Shown here piece after piece: positions 8,052-17,578 of a stretch of DNA of 64,000 bases; the first letter of the stretch is position 1; every line of letters starts with the position of its first letter. Below the pieces are notes generated by a model. It was not told the DNA's origin. It ran no database searches and was given only the letters and a program-made list of their open reading frames with translations. Where the stretch lies: the NCBI RefSeq assembly GCF_900155475.1, contig NZ_FXAM01000001.1, positions 1,165,501 through 1,229,500 on the forward strand. The letters are read 5' to 3'. The DNA is from Methylomagnum ishizawai. GTDB taxonomy: Bacteria; Pseudomonadota; Gammaproteobacteria; Methylococcales; Methylococcaceae. A program made the position numbers and the translations under genes.

Positions 8052-10172
8052 TCAGCCCCGTTCCGCCACCAGGACCACCAAACTGCGGTCGCGCACCAGG
8101 AGCGAGCTTTCATGGTGGAGCGGGAGGCCGTGGCCGGGCTGGCAGACATCGAAGGGCTGGCCGGCGCTGGTATCCACCTTCTTGGTCCAGCGGCAGCCGC
8201 CCGGCGCGTGCGGCAGTAGGAAGCTGACCGCGTGGGGCAGGGGATTCGATAGCAGGCACAATTGGCGTTCGCCGGTTTCGGCGGCGTGGATATGGCAGCC
8301 GATGGCGGATTCGGTATGCCAATCCGGCATCCAGCCCGCGGGGTTGAACCAACTCACGTCCTCGGGTTTGTAGAAACGCTCGCTGGTCAGCACCGGATGC
8401 CGCCGCCGGAAAGCGATCATATCGCGCACGAATTCCAGGAATTCCTGGTTCTGGTCGGCGAGGCTCCAATCGAACCAGGAGATCGCGTTGTCCTGGCAAT
8501 AGGCGTTGTTGTTGCCGTGCTGGGTGCGGCAGAACTCGTCGCCGCCGAGGATCATGGGCACACCGCGCGATACCAGCAACGTCGCCATGAAGTTTTTCAT
8601 CTGCCGGAGGCGCAGCCGATTGATATGGGCGTCGTCGGTCGGGCCTTCCACGCCGTAGTTGGCGCTGAAATTGCCGTCCGAGCCGTCGCGGTTGTTCTCG
8701 CCGTTGGCGAGGTTGTGCTTGTGGGTATAGCTGACCAGGTCGTTCAGGGTGAAACCGTCGTGGCAGGTGACGAAATTGATGCTGTTGATCGGGGCTTTGC
8801 CGCTGTGTTCATAGATATCGGCGCTGCCGCACAAACGGCTGGCGAACGCCCCCGCCAAGCCCGCGTCGCCGCGCCAATAACGCCGCACATCGTCGCGGTA
8901 GAGGCCGTTCCATTCCGACCAGCGTTCCCCCGGAAACCGCCCGACCAGATAGGCACCGCCCGCGTCCCAGGCTTCGGCGATCAGCTTCACGTCGCGCAGG
9001 ATCGGGTCTTCGGCGATTTGTTCCAACAGCGGTGGGTTGGGGATCAGGTTGCCGTTGCGGTCGCGGCCCAGGATCGAGGCCAGGTCGAAGCGGAAACCGT
9101 CCACATGCATTTCCACCACCCAATAGCGCAGGCAATCGAGGATGAAGTTCCGCACCACCGGGTGGTTGCAATTGATGGTGTTGCCGCAGCCGGAATAGTT
9201 CTTATAGCGGCGCTTGTCCTCTTCCAGGATGTAGTAAATGCTGTTGTCGAGGCCGCGGAAGCTCAAGGTCGGGCCGGTCTCGTCGCCTTCCGCCGTGTGG
9301 TTGAACACCACGTCCAGCAAGACCTCGATCCCGGCTTTGTGCAGCGCCTTGACCATGGTCTTGAATTCGTCCACCTGGCAGCCGGGATAGAGCCGGGTGC
9401 CGTAGCCTTCGTAGGGCGCGAAGAAGCCGATGGTGTTGTAACCCCAATAATTGGAAAGCCGCTGCCCGGTTTCGGGATTCACCAGGGTGGTTTCGTGGGG
9501 ATTAAATTCCTGTAAGGGCATGAACTCGACGGCGGTGATGCCGAGTTGCTTGAGATAGGGAATCTTGTCGATCACCCCGAGATAGCTGCCCGCCAGTTTG
9601 GTGCCGGAACTCGGGTGGATGGTGAGTCCACGCACATGGGTTTCGTAGATGACCAGATCGGACCAGGGATGGTAGAGCGGGCGGTCGTCCTCCCAGTCGA
9701 AACCGTTGGCGGTGACCAAGCCCTTGACCAAGGCCGGTTGCCGCCAATCGGGGCTGTGGTCCTGGTTGGCCGAGAAGCCCATGAAGTCCCAGTGCGGCGG
9801 GCTGGTCAGCGCGGTGGCGTAGGGGTCGATGAGGATACGGCGCGAATCGAAACGGTGGCCGCGCTCGGGCGCGACCGGGCCATCGACGCGGTAGGCGTAG
9901 ACCAAGCCCCGACCGGCTCCTTCCACCACGATATGCCACATGTCGCCGGTTTTATGCTGGCGCGGGTCGAGTTCGATGACCTGGAACGGCTCGACGGCGT
10001 TGATATCCTCGAACAGCAACAGCCACACCTTCACGGCATGGCGGCTGAACAAGGCGAAATTGACCCCGCCCTTGTGCAGGTGGACGCCGTGCGGCAACGG
10101 CGAGCCGGCACCGTAGGAGAACGGGGGGCGTTTGGTGGAAACGATGTCCAAGGGGCGCTCGGCGGATTTCAT
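8052..10172 (-). CDS. glgX: Glycogen debranching enzyme GlgX (isoamylase family)
   Basis: Cytoplasmic GH13 enzyme that hydrolyses alpha-1,6 branches of phosphorylase-trimmed glycogen. At 706 residues it is about the normal family length. An N-terminal CBM48-like domain (GVHLHKGGVNFALFSRHA) is followed by the catalytic barrel with DVVFNHTAE, the nucleophile Asp in DGFRFDLAS, the acid/base Glu in LIAEAWD, and the transition-state Asp in FVTCHDGF. No other glg genes are adjacent, so it appears to be a stand-alone copy. Methanotrophs of this group commonly store glycogen. Confidence 0.96.
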   Translation of the reverse strand: MKSAERPLDIVSTKRPPFSYGAGSPLPHGVHLHKGGVNFALFSRHAVKVWLLLFEDINAVEPFQVIELDPRQHKTGDMWHIVVEGAGRGLVYAYRVDGPVAPERGHRFDSRRILIDPYATALTSPPHWDFMGFSANQDHSPDWRQPALVKGLVTANGFDWEDDRPLYHPWSDLVIYETHVRGLTIHPSSGTKLAGSYLGVIDKIPYLKQLGITAVEFMPLQEFNPHETTLVNPETGQRLSNYWGYNTIGFFAPYEGYGTRLYPGCQVDEFKTMVKALHKAGIEVLLDVVFNHTAEGDETGPTLSFRGLDNSIYYILEEDKRRYKNYSGCGNTINCNHPVVRNFILDCLRYWVVEMHVDGFRFDLASILGRDRNGNLIPNPPLLEQIAEDPILRDVKLIAEAWDAGGAYLVGRFPGERWSEWNGLYRDDVRRYWRGDAGLAGAFASRLCGSADIYEHSGKAPINSINFVTCHDGFTLNDLVSYTHKHNLANGENNRDGSDGNFSANYGVEGPTDDAHINRLRLRQMKNFMATLLVSRGVPMILGGDEFCRTQHGNNNAYCQDNAISWFDWSLADQNQEFLEFVRDMIAFRRRHPVLTSERFYKPEDVSWFNPAGWMPDWHTESAIGCHIHAAETGERQLCLLSNPLPHAVSFLLPHAPGGCRWTKKVDTSAGQPFDVCQPGHGLPLHHESSLLVRDRSLVVLVAERG

Positions 10173-10718
10173 GGCGATGAACGTGTCGCTAGCTGGATGA
10201 ATATCGGCGTAGACCAGGCGTTCCTTCGGCGGAAAAGCATTCCCCGACCGCGGATGATGATGAATTTATCGAGTCCTAACGACTTCAAAATCAAGGGCTT
10301 ATCGGTGAATTCCAGGGGTCTGACGCTAATCTTACCATTCTAGTTGGTTAAACGGGAAATTTGTCGCATCGCGACCACTAGCCTATTTTTCCGATAAATC
10401 AAATTCCGCCGGGCCGCCATCGCCTGTGGCATATCACTCGGACACTGGGTGAAATGCCATCATGTCCTGGCTTGGAGCGGGTGTTACCCTGTCCGGCGAG
10501 GATGGCGGAAGTGCCGGTTTCGCGTAAACTCCGCCCGCCTCGGAAGGCCATTCCGGCCTCGCCCCGGTGGGATATCCGAAAAATTTCTGAGCGAAACCCT
10601 GGGATACCGGAATTTTTTTTTAAGGCTCGGGTCAGAGCATGCGTCAGTGGTTAACAACCGATGAAGCTGACACACACAACCGCTGTTCAATCAACAACAA
10701 GTGTTTTTGGAGGTTAAT
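10173..10718. promoter_or_regulatory. Leader and divergent intergenic region upstream of pmoC
   Basis: This 546-bp gap separates glgX (leftward) from pmoC (rightward). It includes an A/T-rich block (about 10260-10400) and a run of ten T residues at 10613-10622. It ends with the strong ribosome site TTGGAGG at 10708-10714. I see no ORF with coding character and no confident promoter hexamers. A long untranslated leader for pmoC is possible. Confidence 0.4.
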
Positions 10719-11477
10719 ATGGCTGCAACGACTGTTGGCGGCGTAAGCGTGCAAGACAAGCCGCTCTTGAATACCAAGTGGCTGGCGTTCGCATTCACGA
10801 TCTACACGGTGTTCTATATGTGGGTGCGCTGGTATGAAGGTGTCTATGGCTGGGCGGCCGGCCTCGACTCCTTCGCACCGGAATTCGAGACCTACTGGAT
10901 GAACTTCCTGTATACCGAGATCGTGTTGGAAGTGACCACCGCGTCGATCCTGTGGGGTTATATCTGGAAGAGCCGCGACCGTAACCTGGACGCCTTGGAA
11001 CCCCGCGAGAACCTGCGCCGCAACTTCACCCACCTGATCTGGGTGTTCGCCTATGCCTGGGCGATCTACTGGGGCGCTTCCTACTTCACCGAGCAGGACG
11101 GCACCTGGCACCAGACCATCGTGCGCGACACCGACTTCACCCCGTCGCACATCATCGAGTTCTACCTGAGCTACCCGATCTACATCATCACCGGCTTCGC
11201 GGCGTTCCTGTACGCCAAGACCCGCCTGCCGTACTTCGCCAAGGGTCTGTCCCTGCCGTACCTGGTGACCGTGGTCGGACCTTTCATGATCCTGCCGAAC
11301 GTGGGCCTGAACGAATGGGGCCACACCTTCTGGTTCATGGAAGAGCTGTTCGTAGCTCCGCTGCACTATGGCTTCGTGATCTTCGGCTGGCTGGCCCTGG
11401 CCATCGCCGGTGTGTTGCTGCAGATTTTCTACAGCTTCTCCGAAGTGCTGAAGAAGGACCTGTGCCCGGACCTGTAA
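10719..11477 (+). CDS. pmoC: Particulate methane monooxygenase subunit C, lone copy
   Basis: Integral membrane subunit of particulate methane monooxygenase, which oxidises methane to methanol. It has 252 residues and about five to six membrane segments. The conserved metal-site residues reported for PmoC (Asp156, His160 and His173 in Methylococcus capsulatus) are present as Asp127 and His131 in EQDGTWH and His144 in DFTPSH. The ATG at 10719 was chosen over GTG 10701 because TTGGAGG lies just upstream and the N-terminus MAATTVGG matches the family. No pmoA or pmoB follows; an intrinsic terminator and an unrelated gene come next, so this is an orphan copy. Extra single pmoC copies are known in this family. 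Confidence 0.96.
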   Translation: MAATTVGGVSVQDKPLLNTKWLAFAFTIYTVFYMWVRWYEGVYGWAAGLDSFAPEFETYWMNFLYTEIVLEVTTASILWGYIWKSRDRNLDALEPRENLRRNFTHLIWVFAYAWAIYWGASYFTEQDGTWHQTIVRDTDFTPSHIIEFYLSYPIYIITGFAAFLYAKTRLPYFAKGLSLPYLVTVVGPFMILPNVGLNEWGHTFWFMEELFVAPLHYGFVIFGWLALAIAGVLLQIFYSFSEVLKKDLCPDL

Positions 11478-11545
11478 TCGGTACGCACGGCTAGGGCGGT
11501 TGGGTTCCCCGGACGGAAACCCAGCCGGTCCCGGCTAGATTGGAA

Positions 11546-11581
11546 CCGTCGTCCGAGAGGGAATTCGGACGGCGGTTTTTT
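11546..11581 (+). terminator. Intrinsic terminator after pmoC
   Basis: An 11-bp stem with one G-T wobble (11546-11556 paired with 11565-11575) is followed by six T residues. It ends the pmoC transcript and confirms that no pmoA follows. The rest of the gap up to 11817 holds nothing I can identify. Confidence 0.87.
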
Positions 11582-11817
11582 AATGCCCGCAGATCGACAC
11601 CACCCGGCGGTCGATGGGCGAAAAACCACGGCCAGGCCACCCGCATTGCCCCGGAAAATTTAACTTGCTAGCATTCGGCGGTCCCAGGTATGCCCTGGAC
11701 GCTTGGATTCGCGAGCAGCGTTCGGTTCCGCCGGTAGGGCGCGGAATAAGCGGATGGGTTTTCCATCCCGCGATACACCAAAACAAGAAGAACCGCCCCC
11801 TCCACCGGAAACGCCCC

Positions 11818-12057
11818 ATGCCAGACCTGATGTCCAAATTGAAACACGCCGGTCGTGTCGTCGTCGGTGGAACCTGGGGTTTGGTGGCGTGGAGCCTTTC
11901 GGGTGTGAGCGCGGTGGCCATGGTCATCTGGGGCATCAAGGCGGTCGCCATCCCCTTGCTGATGCTCAAAACCGCTTCCTGGGGCATTTGGGGCTTGGGC
12001 GTGCTGCGCGAGGCCAAGACCCGCCCCCCCTTGCCGCCGCCTTCCGATCCCTCTTGA
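11818..12057 (+). CDS. Small hypothetical membrane protein
   Basis: A 79-residue ORF with a basic N-terminus, one or two hydrophobic segments (GTWGLVAWSLSGVSAVAMVI and AVAIPLLMLKTASWGIWGLG) and a Pro-rich tail. It would be an inner-membrane protein. The ribosome site (CCGGAAACG) is weak, and a longer in-frame start at 11614 exists, but its extra residues lack coding character. I do not recognise a family. Confidence 0.45.
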   Translation: MPDLMSKLKHAGRVVVGGTWGLVAWSLSGVSAVAMVIWGIKAVAIPLLMLKTASWGIWGLGVLREAKTRPPLPPPSDPS

Positions 12058-12103
12058 AGACCGGGCCGGAAATCCATCCGGCTTCCAGCCCCTTCGATAT
12101 TCC

Positions 12104-12955
12104 CTAACCCAGCTCGAACGTGGTGATGCCGAACACCCGCGCCAAGGGCGTGGCCGGGATCGCGCCCTGGTACATGCGGGCGGTCTCGAACACCACCGTC
12201 ATCCCATGCCGCGCCGCCAAGGCCACGGCGTCCGCGTTTGGCTCGGGCACGTCCAACAGCACCGGCTCGCCCGGTCCCGCATGGTTGCGCAAGGCCAGGA
12301 ACAAGGTTTCCGCACCCTCGGGGGTGTCCGCGAACAAGGGGCCGATCTTCCAGCCGCTGTGGCATTTCCGAATCATGCCGTAACCCGCCAGCCCGCCGCC
12401 CTTGGGTAGCCCGAACGCGGCGCTTTCCGACTGTCCGATCCAGGGCCGCAGGAAGGTTGTGCGTGGCGCGGGGAATAGCTCCGCGTCGTAACGCGCCACG
12501 GTCTCGAACGGTAGCGCCGCCAGCGGCACGGTGGTGGCCGTGGCGGGCGGCTGCCGTCCCGGCGCGATGCCCTGGTAGCGCACATTGCGGTAGGCCAGCG
12601 CGAAACCCGAGCGCCCATAATCGGCCTGTCGCTCCACCACGCCGTCCAGCCCGATGGTCTGTCCGCGCAGATATTCCATGGCGGTCCGCCAGAGTGTCAT
12701 CCCATGGCCTTGGCCCCGGTGTTCCGGCTTGACGATATAAAGCCCCAGGAAACCGAAGCGCCCGCCATAGCTCACCGCCGACAACGAGCCGATCAGTTCA
12801 TTCCCGAGGAACGCCCCGAAAAAGCCCTCCGGGTCGGCGGCATGGAAGGCTTCGGCGTCGTACAGGCCGGGATTCCAGCCTTCTTGGGCCGCCCATCGCA
12901 GGGGGATTTCCAGTTCGGCGCGGCTGAGGGGGCGGACGGTCGAAGCGGTGTTCAT
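12104..12955 (-). CDS. GNAT-family N-acetyltransferase
   Basis: A 283-residue protein with an N-terminal GNAT fold. The acetyl-CoA binding segment is IVKPEHRGQGHGMTLWR (Q/RxxGxG/A type), preceded by the typical beta strands (FGFLGLYIV). The C-terminal half resembles the second acetyltransferase-like domain found in YitI-type two-domain GNATs. The ATG at 12955 has a GAGG site 7 bases upstream; the longer frame to 13039 would run into the porin gene. The substrate cannot be inferred. Confidence 0.85.
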   Translation of the reverse strand: MNTASTVRPLSRAELEIPLRWAAQEGWNPGLYDAEAFHAADPEGFFGAFLGNELIGSLSAVSYGGRFGFLGLYIVKPEHRGQGHGMTLWRTAMEYLRGQTIGLDGVVERQADYGRSGFALAYRNVRYQGIAPGRQPPATATTVPLAALPFETVARYDAELFPAPRTTFLRPWIGQSESAAFGLPKGGGLAGYGMIRKCHSGWKIGPLFADTPEGAETLFLALRNHAGPGEPVLLDVPEPNADAVALAARHGMTVVFETARMYQGAIPATPLARVFGITTFELG

Positions 12956-12986
12956 GGCGGTGCCTCGTGGGTTGAAAGCGGCGACC

Positions 12987-14459
12987 TCAGTAGATGAACC
13001 CGACGCCCAGGTTGAACTCGTCGGGCACCGGGCCGCCATTCGAGCTGATGTTGCGGTAATCGGCCTTGATCGCGATGTTCTGGATCGGCTTGTAGGTCAG
13101 GCCGCCTTGGTAGATCCAGCGGTCGTAGAAGCCGCCGTAATTATCGAAGCCCGTGGGCACGGAGGCCAGGGTGTTATAGCGCTCGTAGCGGAAGAAGGGG
13201 GCCAGGTATTGGCTGCTGTCCTTCCACAGCCAGGGCATGATGTCGTAGGCCACTTCGGTATACCAGCCGTAGTTCGCCGAACCGATGGTCTCGCCCTTGG
13301 CTTGGCTCAGCACGGCGGCGTCGCCGATATGCCCGTAAGCGCCCAGGGCGCGGAATTCCATGCCCCTGTAGCGCCATTCGACATGGCCTTCGTAGAGTTG
13401 GGTGAGGGCGGATATTTTGCGCCCCGCGTAGAGTTCATCCTGGCCCGCGTCGCCGATGAAGGTCGAGGCGCCCACCAACAGGCCGGGCACCGCGGCGGGC
13501 GTGTAATCCAGGCGTCCGGTATAGGCCCAATTCTCGGCGATGGACATGCTGCCGCCTTGGCGACCCTCGCGTATCCCCGAGCTTTCGAAGCCCTCGGCGT
13601 TCAGGCCGTTCATGGCGTACATGCGGTATTGCAGGCCGGGGACGATTTCGCCGAACAGCCCCGCGCCCATTTCGCGCCAGGTGCTGGGGATGATGTATTG
13701 CTCGACATTGGGGCGGTGGTTGCCGTGGAAGGTGGTGGGTTCGTGGATTTCGTTGATGAAGCCCATCGGCACCAACATCAGGCCGGCCCGGATGTTGGCG
13801 GCGCGGTGCAACAAGAAATCGAGCTGGGAGAATTCGACCGAGACCTCGCCCTTTTCTTCGCTGCCCTCGCCGGTGCTAGCGTGTTCGAATTCGAACTCGT
13901 TGTTGAGGATGATCCAGTCGTTGAATTTATAACCGACGTACAGCACGGCGCGTTCCATATCCGCCGTATCCTTGGCATCGCCCTTGTCGGCCACGTAGTT
14001 GGTATAGAGGAATTCGCCGTAGCCGCCGATGGACAGCCCGCGGTTGACCCGGTAGACCTCGGACGCCGCCGGGCCGAAGCCGTATTGGCTTTTGTATTCG
14101 CGCTTGTCGGGAATGATGAGCTGGGTTTTGAGCTTTTCGACCTCGGAGGCGAGGATGTCGGTCTTGCGCTCGGCGTCGGTCTTCGACTTGCCTTTGGCGG
14201 AGGGTTCGGCGGGACCGGCACCCGTGGCAGCTTTGGTGGCGTCCTGCTGGCCCGCCTTCAACTGCTTCACTTCCTGCTTGAGGGTTTCGTTCTCGCCCGC
14301 CTTGGCTTTCAGGGCTTCGATCTCCTTTTGCTGCTGCTGGATGATCTTCCACATCTCTTCCATGGTGGCGGGCACGGGTTGGGCGGCGTGGGTGGCGGCG
14401 GAACAGAGCGCCGTGCCGATGGCTACGCCCAGGGAAAGGAAGGGTTTGTTGGCTTTCAT
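12987..14459 (-). CDS. Outer-membrane porin with N-terminal coiled coil
   Basis: A 490-residue exported beta-barrel protein. The signal peptide ends at ATHA, followed by a coiled-coil stretch (MWKIIQQQQKEIEALKAKAG and the heptads after it), an Ala/Lys-rich linker, and a barrel of alternating aromatic beta strands ending in Tyr (GVGFIY), the usual outer-membrane assembly signal. It resembles the phosphate-selective porin O/P-like group. The coiled coil probably contacts peptidoglycan or aids trimerisation. The start at 14459 was chosen because the signal peptide begins there. The solute is unknown. Confidence 0.78.
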   Translation of the reverse strand: MKANKPFLSLGVAIGTALCSAATHAAQPVPATMEEMWKIIQQQQKEIEALKAKAGENETLKQEVKQLKAGQQDATKAATGAGPAEPSAKGKSKTDAERKTDILASEVEKLKTQLIIPDKREYKSQYGFGPAASEVYRVNRGLSIGGYGEFLYTNYVADKGDAKDTADMERAVLYVGYKFNDWIILNNEFEFEHASTGEGSEEKGEVSVEFSQLDFLLHRAANIRAGLMLVPMGFINEIHEPTTFHGNHRPNVEQYIIPSTWREMGAGLFGEIVPGLQYRMYAMNGLNAEGFESSGIREGRQGGSMSIAENWAYTGRLDYTPAAVPGLLVGASTFIGDAGQDELYAGRKISALTQLYEGHVEWRYRGMEFRALGAYGHIGDAAVLSQAKGETIGSANYGWYTEVAYDIMPWLWKDSSQYLAPFFRYERYNTLASVPTGFDNYGGFYDRWIYQGGLTYKPIQNIAIKADYRNISSNGGPVPDEFNLGVGFIY

Positions 14460-14647
14460 CGGGAACTCATTGTGCATAGGGATGATAGTCAGGATTATAT
14501 GCAAGCCTTTCCCAAATGGAAACGCTTCTCAAGTAATGGGTTAAGCATTACACTCTTTAGAAAATCGATTCCCAGGGAAACATCGCCATCGCCGGGCTAT
14601 CGGGTCGCCGCGCCGATGAATCCCCATCTCCTAAGTACAGGTTTTCC

Positions 14648-15793
14648 ATGAACAAATTCAATGCCGCCGCATTCCTCGCCTTGGCCCTGGCCTTGGACGG
14701 GAACGCCCAAGCCGCGAATATCAGCCGCAAGGCGCAACTGGGCCGCCAATTGTTTTTCGATACCAATCTATCCACCCCGCCGGGCCAGGCCTGCGCCACT
14801 TGCCACGATGCCGGCCTGTTCTTCAGGGATCCCGACCAGGATGTTCCGACTTCCGAAGGCGCGTCCCCGGAACTCAAGGGTTCGCGCAACACGCCCACCG
14901 CGCTGTATACCGCCTTCATTCCCAAGTTCCATTTCGACAAGGCGGAGGGTTTGTATGTGGGGGGGCAATTCTTGGATGGCCGCGCGGCGACTTTGAAGGA
15001 GCAGGCCAAGGGTCCGTTCCTGAATCCTTTGGAGATGGATAATCCGGACAAGGCCACCGTGGTGGGGAAGGTGAAACAGGCGGAATATGCGCCCTTATTC
15101 CTCAAGGTCTATGGCCGGCGGGCTTTCGATAATACCGGCAAGGCATACGACCGCATCGCCGAGGCCATCGCCGCCTTTGAACGGACGCGGGTGTTCGCGC
15201 CGTTCACTTCCAAATATGATTATTACCTCGCGGGCAAAACCCAATTCACCGAGCAGGAGCGGCGCGGGCGGCAGGTGTTCGAGGCCGGGGACAAGGGTAA
15301 TTGCGCCGCTTGCCATCCCGACCGGCCCGGCGCGGACGGCACGCCGCCGCTGTTCACCGACCACACCTACGACAACATCGGGATACCCAAGAACCCGGAC
15401 AATCCGTTCTATGCCTTGCCCAAGGATTTGAACCCCGAGGGTTCCGCCTTCGTGGACAAGGGGCTGGGTGGCTTCGTCAAAAAGCCCGCCGAGGACGGCA
15501 AGTTCAAGGTGCAGACCCTGCGGAACATCGCCAAGACTCCTCCCTATATGCACAACGGTTATTTCAAGACCTTGCGCGGGGTGGTGGATTTCTACAACAC
15601 CCGCGATATTAAACCGGCCTGCCCGGACCCGTTGACCCCGGAGGCGCAAGCCTTGGCCCAGGGCTGTTGGCCCGCGCCCGAAATGCCGCGCAATGTGAAC
15701 CACGACGAACTGGGTGCTTTGAACCTGACCGAGCAGGAAGTGGATGATCTGGTGGCGTTCTTGCAAACCCTGACCGATGGCTATCAGCCTTAG
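14648..15793 (+). CDS. Di-heme cytochrome c peroxidase / MauG-family protein
   Basis: A 381-residue periplasmic di-heme protein. A signal peptide (ending near NAQA) is followed by QLGRQLFFDTNLS, a first heme motif CATCH and a second heme motif CAACH, with the family-typical LRNIAKTPPYMHNG near the C-terminus. Members reduce hydrogen peroxide with electrons from cytochrome c or carry out MauG-type oxidations. Methylococcaceae often encode several. It is monocistronic here and diverges from the porin gene. The precise substrate is open. Confidence 0.92.
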   Translation: MNKFNAAAFLALALALDGNAQAANISRKAQLGRQLFFDTNLSTPPGQACATCHDAGLFFRDPDQDVPTSEGASPELKGSRNTPTALYTAFIPKFHFDKAEGLYVGGQFLDGRAATLKEQAKGPFLNPLEMDNPDKATVVGKVKQAEYAPLFLKVYGRRAFDNTGKAYDRIAEAIAAFERTRVFAPFTSKYDYYLAGKTQFTEQERRGRQVFEAGDKGNCAACHPDRPGADGTPPLFTDHTYDNIGIPKNPDNPFYALPKDLNPEGSAFVDKGLGGFVKKPAEDGKFKVQTLRNIAKTPPYMHNGYFKTLRGVVDFYNTRDIKPACPDPLTPEAQALAQGCWPAPEMPRNVNHDELGALNLTEQEVDDLVAFLQTLTDGYQP

Positions 15794-15860
15794 CGGCGCC
15801 ATCGTTGCCCCGGCCTGACGTGCCCACCAGAGCATTTCCGGTTTGGGGGTACGCTCAGCC

Positions 15861-15936
15861 GTAGGGTGGGCATGTACCCATGCCCACCGCTTAACCGGGC
15901 AATCCCGGTGGGTACGGAATACGTACCCACCCTATC
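15861..15936. repeat. Two palindromic GGTGGG-type repeat units
   Basis: Unit 1 (15866-15888) is GGTGGGCAT-N6-ATGCCCACC and unit 2 (15907-15931) is GGTGGGTACG-N5-CGTACCCACC; both are perfect stems. Unit 1 begins with the sequence CCGTAGGGTGGGCATGTAC. A third, inverted unit is at 26724-26751. They look like a REP-like dispersed intergenic family. Confidence 0.75.
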
Positions 15937-16001
15937 AATGACGTGAAAATGCGCTCGCCGGGCCGGACATCACGTAAAAGCGATATGGATGCGGGGATAT
16001 C

Positions 16002-17578
16002 CTCAACGCTTCTGTGTCGATTTATATGAGGCGGCGGTATCCAAGACGGCGGTTCCCTGCTTGTTGGGAGGCACTTGCACGGTGATCGTCCCCTGGCAGG
16101 ATTGGACGCCGTCGTTGGCGCTGAAGCGGACGGTGTAGACCCGGCCATTGCCGGTGAAGGGTTGGCCTTTGCGGGCCCGGCCCTGGCGCTCGGCGCGGAG
16201 CAGGACGCTTTGCTGGGTCTTGGGTTCTTTGGCCGTGGCCCTGGGCTTGACGATCTTGGCGTCCGGTCCGGTTTTGTCCTTGAGTTTGGGATTCCTGACG
16301 GGTTCGTCCTGTGAAACGGCGTCGATGGCGAGGGTGTAGGCGTTGGGGCCGGTGACGCCGAGGATGTGGACGGATTTGAAGCCCTGGTTGGGGGGCCAGA
16401 GGGAGGCGCGGCTGGGCCGGGCCGAACCGCAGTCCAGGGCGGTGCCGTCCGCCGTGACCAGGAGGTTGAATTCGGCGCTGGCCGACCTGGGGTCGGGGCC
16501 GAAGTCGTCGGTGGCGGTGAGGCGCAGGGTCAGGGATTGCGCGGTGCCGTCGGCCAAGGCGGGGGTGGTCAGGCGCAGTTCCGGGCCATCGGCACCCTGG
16601 AGCGGCACGGCGGGACCGCCGGTTTGTTCCCATTGGTAATGGAGGGCGTCGCCGTCGGGGTCCAGGGCGGTGGCGTGGAGGATCACTGCCTGGTTTGGCG
16701 CGGCCAGGCGCTGGGGTTCCGGGGTGATCATGGGCGGGTTGTTGGCGGTGACGGCGACCTGGGTCTCGCGGCTGTCGCGCAGGCTGCCGTCGGACACGGT
16801 GAGGCGGAACCCCAGGGTCTGGCCCAGGGCCGCCAGGGGGACGACCGTGGTGGGCTTTGCCGCCGTCGGGCTGGACAGGGTCACGGCGGGGCCGGAAGTT
16901 TGTTCCCAGGCGTAGCCCAGGGCGTCGAAGTCGGGGTCGTAGCTGGCGGTCCCGTCCAGGACCAGGGTGGCACCAGCCCGGATCGGGATGAATTGTGGGA
17001 GTTCGGCCACCGGGGCATGGTTGACCCGTTTAATCATGATATTCACAACCGCCGGATCGCTGGCATTGCCGTCGGGGTCGGTGACCACCAACTGGAAACT
17101 CATCTGGGTGTTCGCCGCCGCCACCGGCACGGTGAGGCTTGGCCGCGCCGCGTGGGCATCGCTCAGGGCGGCCTGCGGTCCGGCCACCTGGGTCCATTGG
17201 TAGCCGAGGGCTTGGCCCTGGGGGTCTTGGCTGGCGCTGCCGTCCAGGGTCAGCGTTTCCTGGGGGGAGGCGGAACGGTCGTCGCCCGCGACCGCCAGGG
17301 GCTTGTTGCGGACCGTGATGCGCACGCTGTCGGCGTCGCTCGACGCGCCGTCGTTGTCGAGGACGACCAGTTGGAATTCGAGGACGCCGTCGCCGCCGGT
17401 GGGCGCGGCGAAGGACGGGGTGGCGGTGGCGGCGTCCGCCAAATCCACCCCGGACCCGGCGGTTTGCGACCATTGGTAGGCGGCGATGACGCCGTCGCTG
17501 TCGGTCGCCGACCCCTGCAATCGCACCACGCTCCCTCCGTTCACCGTTTGATCCGGGCCGGCGTCGGCCACCGGGGCG
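16002..17578. repeat. 1577-bp direct repeat, copy 1
   Basis: This segment aligns with 20623-22199 at a constant offset of 4621 bases with no gaps, and with only scattered substitutions. It encodes the PKD repeats and C-terminus of both surface proteins. The similarity ends exactly at the junction with the distinct N-terminal domains. Confidence 0.95.
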
